NCBI GenBank assembly: GCA_036444495.1
Contig: JAZGBC010000240.1
Coordinates: 1 to 19,305, forward strand
DNA length: 19,305 nt
Origin: JAZGBC01 sp036444495
Lineage (GTDB): Bacteria; Pseudomonadota; Alphaproteobacteria; Kiloniellales; J153
Reading direction: 5' to 3'
Positions 15,047-19,305 of the stretch are shown piece after piece. Every line of letters starts with the position of its first letter. Position 1 is the first letter of the stretch. Made by a program: the position numbers and the translations under genes. The notes under the pieces were generated by a model. It was not told the origin of the DNA. It ran no database searches and saw only the letters and a list, made by a program, of their open reading frames with translations.

Positions 15047-15822
15047 GAGCCGATCAGGCCCAGTTGCGGACTGGAAGCTTCGGCGTAGGCGCGCTTGGGG
15101 ATGCGGCCGGCGCGCCTCGCGCCGTAACCGGCCTCCACCGCGTGGCGCATGGCGGCCGCCATGGCCACGGGGTCCTGCGCCTTGGCCACCGCCGAGTTGA
15201 GCAGAACGCCGGCGCAACCCAGCTCCATGGCCCGCGCCGCGTCCGAGGCCGTGCCGATGCCCGCGTCCAGGATCACCGGCACCGGGCTGCGCGCGCAAAT
15301 CAGCTCGATGTTGTAGGGATTGCAGATGCCCATGCCCGAGCCGATGGGCGCGCCCAGGGGCATGACCGCGGCGCAGCCCGCGTCGATCAGCTTCCGGCAG
15401 GTCACGGGGTCGTCGTTGCAGTAGGGCAGCACGGTGAAGCCGTCCTTGATCAGCTCCTCGGCCGTGCGCACGAGCTGCTCCACGTCGGGATAAAGCGTCT
15501 CGCGGTCGCCGATCAGCTCCAGCTTGATCCAGGCGGTGCCGAGCGCCTCGCGCGCGAGCTGCGCGGTCAGGATCGCGTCGCGCTGGGTCGCGCAGCCCGC
15601 CGTGTTGGGCAGCAAAGTGAAGCGCTCGCCCAGCAGGTCGACCAGGGATTCGGCGTAGCCCTCCAGACTGATGCGCCGCACCGAGACGGTCACCACCTCG
15701 GCTCCGCTCGCCTCGATGGCGTCCAGCATGAGCTGCCGGTTGGGATAGCCCGCCGTGCCCACGAAGAGGCGCGAGCCGAAGGTCTTGTCGGCGATGTTGA
15801 AGGCGTCCGTGCGTATGTCCAT
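15043..15822 (-). CDS. thiG: Thiazole synthase
   Basis: ThiG forms the thiamin thiazole ring from 1-deoxy-xylulose-5-phosphate, dehydroglycine and ThiS thiocarboxylate. The 259-residue protein is of standard length. It shows SRLFVGTAGYP, TVSVRR, LPNTAGCATQRDA, Lys100 in WIKLELIGD (the imine-forming lysine), MPLGAPIGSG, DAGIGTASDAA and GVLLNSAVA. ATG 15822 follows thiS by 24 bases with a modest GGGA site. The gene ends inside the GTGA overlap with thiE/tenI. Dehydroglycine would come from the neighbouring ThiO, so no ThiH is needed, which fits an aerobic organism. Confidence 0.97.
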   Translation of the reverse strand: MDIRTDAFNIADKTFGSRLFVGTAGYPNRQLMLDAIEASGAEVVTVSVRRISLEGYAESLVDLLGERFTLLPNTAGCATQRDAILTAQLAREALGTAWIKLELIGDRETLYPDVEQLVRTAEELIKDGFTVLPYCNDDPVTCRKLIDAGCAAVMPLGAPIGSGMGICNPYNIELICARSPVPVILDAGIGTASDAARAMELGCAGVLLNSAVAKAQDPVAMAAAMRHAVEAGYGARRAGRIPKRAYAEASSPQLGLIGS

Positions 15823-15832
15823 GGCGTCCCGT

Positions 15833-15857
15833 CCTATCCCCCGGCCCTATCCCCCGG
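15833..15857. repeat. 12-bp sequence in tandem (13-bp period) at the thiS/thiG junction
   Basis: CCTATCCCCCGG occurs at 15833-15844 and again at 15846-15857. On the coding strand this duplicates the end of thiS (the final Gly codons plus TAG), leaving a copy of that tail in the short spacer before thiG. Confidence 0.85.
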
Positions 15858-16056
15858 CGAAGAGCTTGACGATCTCCACCTCGTCCCCGTCACGCAGCGC
15901 GGTCTCCTCCCAGGCGCGGCGCGGCACGACGGCGCCGTTGACGGCCACCGCCAGCCCGCGCGCCGCCGGATCGATCTTCTGCGCGCGCAGGAGGTTTAGC
16001 AGCGCGCCGTCGTCCAGCGCGCAGGTCTCGCCGTTCAGGGAGATGGTCCCGCTCAT
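15847..16056 (-). CDS. thiS: Sulfur carrier protein ThiS
   Basis: This 69-residue ubiquitin-like protein starts with a beta strand (ISLNGE) and has the VAVNGAVVPR turn and RDGDEVEIVKLFAGG. It ends in the required Gly-Gly, whose C-terminus is adenylated and thiocarboxylated as sulfur donor to ThiG. Its ATG overlaps the TGA of an 8-codon mini-ORF (ATGA), with GGAGG seven bases upstream. Sitting between thiO and thiG, it is part of the same transcript. Confidence 0.95.
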   Translation of the reverse strand: MSGTISLNGETCALDDGALLNLLRAQKIDPAARGLAVAVNGAVVPRRAWEETALRDGDEVEIVKLFAGG

Positions 16057-16097
16057 GCCGCCGCCTCCGGCCGGTTCATGCCACCGCCTCCGGCCGG
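16053..16097 (-). repeat. Duplicated thiO/thiS junction creating an 8-codon mini-ORF
   Basis: Segments 16053-16074 and 16076-16097 match at 21 of 22 positions (period 23). Each carries a GGAGG site, a 7-base spacer and ATGA. As a result a mini-ORF, MNRPEAAA (16079-16053), starts inside the thiO stop and ends inside the thiS start. Translation of the peptide is not shown; re-initiation across both ATGA overlaps is an inference. Confidence 0.8.
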
Positions 16098-17272
16098 CGC
16101 GCCTCGAAGCGCGCCATGGTGAAGGACTCCGTCCCCGGCATCATCTCGCCGTCCAGTAGGTAATGCGCCAGCGCGTCCCCGGTCACGGGCGCGAGCAGAA
16201 TCCCGTTGCGGTGATGCCCGGTGGCGAACAGCAGACCGTCCACGGAGGTGGGCCCCAGGATCGGCGCATCGTCGCGGCTCGTGGGGCGGAAGCCGGCCCA
16301 GAACTCGACGATGGGCAGTTCCTCGATGCCGGGCAGCGCGCGCCAGGCAGCTTCGAGCAGGGCGAAGACCCCGCCAGCCGTGAGCGAGTCGTCGAAGCCC
16401 TTCTCCTCCACCGTGGCGCCGATCAAAAGACGCCCGTCGTTGCGCGGCACGAGATAGGCCTTGGGCACCCAGACCACGTGCTCGATGAGCGGCGCGGCCG
16501 GATCCATCTGCAGTGCGAGCATCTGGCCCTTCACGGGGCGCACCGGCGGGCGCACCGCCTCGGGCAGGCCGGGCAGGTCGTTCGACCAGGCCCCGGCAGC
16601 CAGCACCACGACGTCCGCGGCCTGGTGCGCCTCGCCCAGCCACAGGCCGCGCGCCTTGCCGGCTTCGATATCGAGGCCGCTCACCTCGGTCTTTTCGTGC
16701 AGGCGCCCGCCAGCGCGCGAGAAGGCTTCCTTGAGGGCGAGCGCGAGCTGCCGGTTCTCCACCTGATGATCGGCCGGGCTATGGACGGCGGCGGCGATGC
16801 CGGGCTTCAGGTGCGGCTCGCGCCGCCGCGCCTCGGCCCCGCTCAGCCATTCCAGCTCCACGCCCTGGCCGGTCTGGAACTCGTAATCGAAGCGCAGCTG
16901 CTCCACCTCGTCGCGGGTCAGCGCGATGACCAGCGTACCCTCGTCCCGGTAGCCCAGGTCGATGCCGGAGGCGGCCTCCAACTCGCGCGCGAAGGCGGGC
17001 CACTGCGCCTGCGCCAGGCGCGTCAGCTCGTAAAGCTTCTCCTCGCCCGGTTCGGCCTCGAGACCCGCGGCGAGCATGCCGCCCGCCGCCCAGGTGGCGC
17101 CGCGGCCGGCCTCGCCCCGGTCGAAGACATCGACCCGGGCGCCGGCCTGGGCCAGGCGCCAGCCGATGCCCAGGCCGCAGACGCCGGCGCCCACGATGGC
17201 CACGCGCGGACCCTCGCCCGGGGCCCAAGACTTCTCGGGGGATTTCTCGGATGGATTGGTTTTCTGGGACAT
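16076..17272 (-). CDS. thiO: Glycine oxidase ThiO
   Basis: ThiO is an FAD-dependent oxidase that converts glycine to dehydroglycine (iminoacetate) for ThiG. The 398-residue protein has an N-terminal dinucleotide-binding fold: AIVGAGVCGLGIGWRLAQAGARVDVFDR, at about residues 25-52, shown here only by its GxGxxG core GAGVCG. GRGATWAAGGMLA and the substrate-side blocks PVRPVKGQML, YLVPRNDGRLLIGAT, WAGFRPTSRDDAPILG and GHHRNGILLAP follow. About 20 hydrophilic residues precede the fold. ATG 17272 is preceded by AAGGGAG at a 6-base spacing, which is also the 3' end of the TPP riboswitch. It is the first gene of the thi operon and ends in an ATGA overlap with a mini-ORF leading to thiS. Confidence 0.95.
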   Translation of the reverse strand: MSQKTNPSEKSPEKSWAPGEGPRVAIVGAGVCGLGIGWRLAQAGARVDVFDRGEAGRGATWAAGGMLAAGLEAEPGEEKLYELTRLAQAQWPAFARELEAASGIDLGYRDEGTLVIALTRDEVEQLRFDYEFQTGQGVELEWLSGAEARRREPHLKPGIAAAVHSPADHQVENRQLALALKEAFSRAGGRLHEKTEVSGLDIEAGKARGLWLGEAHQAADVVVLAAGAWSNDLPGLPEAVRPPVRPVKGQMLALQMDPAAPLIEHVVWVPKAYLVPRNDGRLLIGATVEEKGFDDSLTAGGVFALLEAAWRALPGIEELPIVEFWAGFRPTSRDDAPILGPTSVDGLLFATGHHRNGILLAPVTGDALAHYLLDGEMMPGTESFTMARFEARRPEAVA

Positions 17273-17276
17273 GATC

Positions 17277-17358
17277 GGCTCCCTTCGCTGGCATGATCCA
17301 GATCAGGTTCGATGGGTCTGTTCTCAGCCGGCCGCCCCATGCGGCCAGCACCCCAGCC
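17277..17358 (-). promoter_or_regulatory. TPP riboswitch (THI element) controlling thiO-thiS-thiG-thiE/tenI
   Basis: Read on the minus strand, the segment has the conserved THI-box order: GGGGTGC, a GC-rich P3 arm, CTGAGA (17322-17327), ACCC, GAACCTGATC, GGATCATGCCAGCG and AAGGGA. The 5' GGCT (17355-17358) pairs with AGCC (17277-17280) to close P1. The Shine-Dalgarno of thiO is the conserved AAGGGA itself, next to the P1 3' strand and six bases from the ATG. TPP binding would thus directly hide the ribosome-binding site, and no separate terminator fits in the gap. An AT-rich stretch just upstream (17360-17385) probably holds the promoter, but no clear -35/-10 pair was found. Confidence 0.96.
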
Positions 17359-17461
17359 ATGGATTAAACTTAGTCTATATCATCGCGCGCGCAAGTGGCC
17401 AGGGGGGATGGAATCCGCGGATCGGCTGACCCACCGAGCCCGCCGGGGATTGTATGGGCGC

Positions 17462-17488
17462 AAAAAAGACCGGGCGCGGTGCCCGGTC
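17462..17488 (-). terminator. Rho-independent terminator of the 17542-18027 gene
   Basis: On the minus strand GACCGGGC (17488-17481) pairs perfectly with GCCCGGTC (17475-17468) around a 5-base loop. Six T residues follow at once (17467-17462). It lies 53 bases past the stop of the hypothetical gene and insulates the thi riboswitch from upstream transcription. The gap between genes (17359-17541) holds nothing else that I can support. Confidence 0.9.
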
Positions 17489-17541
17489 ATTCACGGGATG
17501 CTTGACGGTATTCCTCTATCACCAAGTACGGCAAGACAGGT

Positions 17542-18027
17542 CTAGTCGTGTATGTCGCGATAGGCCGATTGTCCCGTAAAGCTTGTGAAGTAACGCCCGA
17601 CGTCAAACTCCGCTGTCGCCCGCACGTCTGCTATGAGCTCTGGCGTCAGCTCGTCCGTTGATTCCTTTACCGCTTCAAACCCGACCCATATCCGACGCAG
17701 CTGGCCTTCGGCAAGTGTCTGACCTCCCTGAATAGGCCGGTAATACTTTTCTTGGTCCTCGACCACGGTGTCATCCTTGCCCACCAAGAATTTCACGAAT
17801 TCCGACTTTCTCACGCGAACGGTGATGTTCTTGAAGTGAGCATTACCGCGCGATCCCCCGCCACCGCCTGGCTCCAAGCCGTTGAACAGCACGATCTTGA
17901 GCAAAAGTTTTTCGCCTATGCAAAGGTGGAGACCCGTTTCCGGCGGTAAGATGATCCTCGTTTTCAATATGAGACCACTGCGTGCCTCCTTGCGTGCATC
18001 GTTGAGTACGATGAGTCGATTAGCCAT
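17542..18027 (-). CDS. Hypothetical protein, possibly a beta-sandwich domain
   Basis: I do not recognise this 161-residue protein. It has no signal peptide or membrane span. The middle (about 30-125) alternates short hydrophobic strands with turns (KLLLKIVLFNG, a run of five glycines, FKNITVRVR, FVKFLVG), and ends with LAEGQLRRIWVGFEA. This pattern is reminiscent of CARDB/Ig-like beta-sandwiches, but that is weak. The C-terminus is DVGRYFTSFTGQSAYRDIHD-like, with the aromatic cluster near the stop. The ATG at 18027 has a strong GGGAGG site eight to nine bases upstream, and a clean terminator follows, so it looks like a genuine one-gene unit. Its GC content is visibly lower than that of the thi genes, suggesting later acquisition. 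Confidence 0.75.
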   Translation of the reverse strand: MANRLIVLNDARKEARSGLILKTRIILPPETGLHLCIGEKLLLKIVLFNGLEPGGGGGSRGNAHFKNITVRVRKSEFVKFLVGKDDTVVEDQEKYYRPIQGGQTLAEGQLRRIWVGFEAVKESTDELTPELIADVRATAEFDVGRYFTSFTGQSAYRDIHD

Positions 18028-18098
18028 TTCACAGTCCTCCCTTCCTTGAACTGGTTTCCGAATCCCAAAGCCGCCGTTTGCAGCCCTGGATCAAGCGG

Positions 18099-18116
18099 CC
18101 AAGAAGAAATTCTTGG
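18099..18116. promoter_or_regulatory. 18-bp dyad, candidate operator in a divergent spacer
   Basis: CCAAGAA (18099-18105) and TTCTTGG (18110-18116) are perfect inverted arms around GAAA. The dyad ends five bases before the -35 of the plus-strand gene and about 70 bases upstream of the minus-strand gene. This placement suits an operator acting on both. As RNA it would be a 7-bp stem with a GAAA tetraloop, but no T tract follows on either strand. Confidence 0.45.
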
Positions 18117-18121
18117 AAAAG

Positions 18122-18150
18122 TTGTATCCCGCCACGGGGCGCGGCATAAT
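18122..18150 (+). promoter_or_regulatory. Candidate sigma70 promoter for the 18248-18754 gene
   Basis: TTGTAT (18122-18127) and CATAAT (18145-18150) are separated by exactly 17 bases. The -10 matches 5 of 6, the -35 only 3 of 6. The expected leader is about 90 bases and contains the hairpin at 18221-18247. A weak -35 next to a dyad is compatible with activator or repressor control. Confidence 0.45.
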
Positions 18151-18220
18151 GCCCCTACAGGGGAGACAGGTTTCATAGCCGCTTGCCGGGCCATGTTCGG
18201 CGCGCTTGGCGGGGAAGTCA

Positions 18221-18247
18221 TGAAGACTTGGAGGGAGAAAGTCTTCA
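18221..18247 (+). promoter_or_regulatory. Hairpin presenting the Shine-Dalgarno in its loop
   Basis: TGAAGACTT (18221-18229) pairs perfectly with AAGTCTTCA (18239-18247). The 9-base loop GGAGGGAGA contains the ribosome-binding site, and the ATG begins at the very next base, 18248. An alternative 5-bp hairpin, AAGTC (18215-18219) with GACTT (18225-18229), would break the first one. The two cannot form together. Confidence 0.5.
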
Positions 18248-18754
18248 ATGACGCAGGAAAGCAGAATAGAGAATTCCTTGGTCCGGGACCTCGGCTCGCT
18301 CGAGGAAGCGGTCGCCGTGCTGCTGGGCCAGTTCACCAAGCTGCTCGATGCCGCCGCCCACTGCCGCGTCGGCCCCAAGCAGCTCAGCGCCTACGCCAAC
18401 CCCGATACGCAAGACCGCCACATGCCGGTCGACGTGGTCCTGGACCTGGAAGGCGCCGCGCGCGACCCCATCGTGACCCGCTGCCTGGCCGCGCAGCAGA
18501 GCTTCGTCCTGTTCCGGCTGCCCGCGGTGCGCGCCTGTCGCCTGTGGGACCGCCATCACCGGCGGGTCGTCAAGGGGGGCTCGATCGTCTTCGCCAAGCT
18601 GACCGAGGTGCTGGAGGACGGGCGCATCTCGAAACAGGAGGCCGCCGACCTGCTGGCCGAGGTGGACCAGGCGCTCTCCGCCTTCGCCGGCTTGCGCAGC
18701 TCGCTCCAGAAGCGTCTCGAAAGATCCGATCCGGGCGAGCGCGCGGCCGAGTGA
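18248..18754 (+). CDS. Hypothetical protein, 168 aa
   Basis: I do not recognise this protein. It starts with a helical segment (SLEEAVAVLLGQFTKLLDAAAHC), then a mixed middle with PVDVVLDLEG and RCLAAQQSFVLFRLPAVRACRLWDRHHRRVVKGG. It ends in a long charged helix (about 115-165: SIVFAKLTEVLEDGRI and on through SALQ-type heptads). There is no signal peptide or membrane span. GC content and codon use match the core genome, unlike its divergent neighbour. The start is set by the GGAGGGAG site 10 bases upstream, inside a hairpin loop, and by overlap-free spacing. It converges on the GIY-YIG gene with a 62-base gap holding no obvious terminator. Confidence 0.7.
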   Translation: MTQESRIENSLVRDLGSLEEAVAVLLGQFTKLLDAAAHCRVGPKQLSAYANPDTQDRHMPVDVVLDLEGAARDPIVTRCLAAQQSFVLFRLPAVRACRLWDRHHRRVVKGGSIVFAKLTEVLEDGRISKQEAADLLAEVDQALSAFAGLRSSLQKRLERSDPGERAAE

Positions 18755-18816
18755 AAAGCCCGAGCCAGGGGCTAGGGGGATGGGGGGCTGCGCTCCATCG
18801 TCATGGGAAAAACGAA

Positions 18817-19050
18817 CTAGAAATGCTTTTTGGCAAAGGCCTTCCCCGATCCAGACTTGAAATATCGTTCGAGTTTCCGTGCCCTCTCTTCGGTCTGCAC
18901 GGCGACATAGGATTTCAAGGTGACGGGCAGGTACCCTTTGGTTGATGCCACTTGGCCCCGCTCGTGCGAACAAACTCTTCGTCGAAGATCGCTTGTCGAC
19001 CCGACGTAGATGTCTCCGCTGCAAAGCCGAAGGAAATAGACGTACCACAT
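18817..19050 (-). CDS. Small single-domain GIY-YIG nuclease family protein
   Basis: The 77-residue protein is a complete minimal GIY-YIG domain. YVYFL is the GIY strand, IYVGSTSDLRRR carries the YIG tyrosine and the catalytic Arg region, HERGQ follows, and EERARKLERYFKSGSGKAF includes the metal-site Glu region. Such stand-alone UPF0213/YhbQ-like proteins have poorly known roles; some cut structured or single-stranded nucleic acid. The ATG at 19050 has AAGGGAG about 12 bases upstream, but that site lies inside the 3' arm of a perfect hairpin (19061-19094). The first nine codons and the hairpin are repeated at 19234-19305. GC content is lower than in the core genes. Confidence 0.88.
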   Translation of the reverse strand: MWYVYFLRLCSGDIYVGSTSDLRRRVCSHERGQVASTKGYLPVTLKSYVAVQTEERARKLERYFKSGSGKAFAKKHF

Positions 19051-19095
19051 GCGGGCGATAGTCTCCCTTCGCTCCTGCTGGAGCTTCGGGAGACA
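19024..19095. repeat. 72-bp direct repeat, copy 1
   Basis: This copy is identical over 72 bases to 19234-19305, offset 210 bp. It contains the first 27 coding bases of the GIY-YIG gene and the upstream hairpin. Identity ends at 19024 on the left (with a one-base difference just beyond) and at the window limit on the right. Confidence 0.95.
19061..19094 (-). repeat. Two-part hairpin sequestering the GIY-YIG ribosome-binding site
   Basis: Outer arms GTCTCCC/GGGAGAC (7 bp) and inner arms GCTCC/GGAGC (5 bp) pair perfectly around a 4-base loop. They are separated by a symmetric TTC/TTC gap, which is GAA/GAA in the gene's RNA and could form sheared G-A pairs. The arm nearest the gene contains its AAGGGAG. 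Confidence 0.8.
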
Positions 19096-19132
19096 CTCCT
19101 ACGCCTAAGCGCCTTCGGCTGCCAGCCCACTG

Positions 19133-19219
19133 GGGTGGCCTGCCACCCGCCCGGCCTCCTGCCTTCGCCGGAGCGGAGCCCCGGCTTCGCGCAGGCAGGT
19201 CGCAGCCGACACGGCTGCG
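19133..19219. repeat. Cluster of three further hairpins between the direct repeats
   Basis: GGGTGG/CCACCC occupies 19133-19148 with a 4-base loop. CCTGCC/GGCAGG (19158-19199) has an inner GCCGG/CCGGC stem. CGCAGCC/GGCTGCG (19201-19219) has a 5-base loop. With the repeats on either side, the 245 bases 19061-19305 are almost continuous inverted-repeat DNA. No CRISPR-like regular spacing is present. Confidence 0.65.
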
Positions 19220-19233
19220 TCGGCGGAGTAGGC

Positions 19234-19260
19234 AAGCCGAAGGAAATAGACGTACCACAT
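19234..19260 (-). pseudogene. Truncated second start of the GIY-YIG gene
   Basis: On the minus strand these 27 bases repeat the first nine codons (MWYVYFLRL) of the intact gene. They then run into hairpin-rich DNA with no GIY-YIG sequence. It is a remnant or a by-product of the duplication, not a functional gene. Confidence 0.6.
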
Positions 19261-19305
19261 GCGGGCGATAGTCTCCCTTCGCTCCTGCTGGAGCTTCGGG
19301 AGACA
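19234..19305. repeat. 72-bp direct repeat, copy 2, running to the window end
   Basis: This is an exact copy of 19024-19095, including a second two-part hairpin at 19271-19304. Because it reaches the last base, its true length is unknown. It may be a genuine partial duplication or a repeat-induced contig edge. Confidence 0.9.

Noticed and set aside
16163..17296. 377-codon plus-strand open frame opposite thiO
   Set aside because: It is antisense to a fully convincing ThiO, crosses the riboswitch, and has no domain pattern of its own.
18046..18945. Plus-strand 299-codon frame overlapping the 18248 gene
   Set aside because: It becomes Pro/Arg/Ala-rich once it overlaps the better-supported frame at 18248, and runs into the antisense of the GIY-YIG gene. 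It lacks a ribosome-binding site.
18245..19258. Minus-strand 337-codon frame spanning the 18248 and GIY-YIG regions
   Set aside because: It is a shadow of two real genes plus repeat DNA, with no recognised motif.
19024..19305. CRISPR array at the right end
   Set aside because: There are only two copies, the unit is 72 bp with a 138-bp gap full of other hairpins, and no cas gene is present. It does not fit an array.

Overview
The window looks like chromosomal DNA of a GC-rich alphaproteobacterium, probably of the Rhodospirillales in the broad sense. This rests on codon choice, protein similarity recalled from memory, and gene order (lytic transglycosylase / dapA / smpB / uracil-DNA glycosylase / NYN / folK, and a bactofilin-M23 pair). 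No 16S or other marker gene is present, so the placement is an inference. Nearly all of the window is tightly packed, vertical-looking core genome. Only the last 1.9 kb looks accessory.

Layout. 1-170: leader DNA with a convincing outward (leftward) promoter. 170-664 (-): folK, from a TTG start. 838-2168 (+): an NYN-domain RNase-like protein and a family 5-type uracil-DNA glycosylase. 2165-3536 (-): the smpB/dapA pair, transcribed dapA then smpB. 3736-5796 (+): a secreted soluble lytic transglycosylase. 5864-8412 (+): a tightly spaced run of a haloacid dehalogenase, an alpha/beta hydrolase and a short threonine dehydratase. 8484-10623 (-): an envelope-shape operon, a membrane-anchored coiled-coil M23 endopeptidase followed with overlap by a bactofilin. 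Its long AT-rich upstream region carries a perfect TTAA-N7-TTAA (CtrA-type) box. 11135-14274 (-): an unusual CysN-like/CysC fusion and a YcaD-like MFS permease. 14399-17272 (-): the thiamin-thiazole operon thiO-thiS-thiG-thiE/tenI, controlled by a clear TPP riboswitch (17277-17358). 17542-18754: a divergent pair of unrecognised genes with a compact regulatory region between them. 18817-19305: a small GIY-YIG nuclease gene next to a hairpin-rich, directly repeated segment that runs to the window end.

The most unusual points are four. First, the CysN-like half of the CysNC fusion has lost the Walker-A lysine, the DxPGH-type motif, the NKxD motif and apparently switch I, while its APS-kinase half is intact. 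Second, the GIY-YIG gene has its Shine-Dalgarno sequence buried in a perfect two-part hairpin, and this hairpin plus the first nine codons is duplicated 210 bp away. Third, a 23-bp-period duplication at the thiO/thiS junction creates an 8-codon mini-ORF joined by ATGA stop-starts on both sides. Fourth, a ribosome-binding site at 18230-18237 sits in the loop of a 9-bp hairpin that abuts the start codon and has an alternative pairing partner. No tRNA, rRNA, CRISPR array, prophage or insertion sequence was seen.
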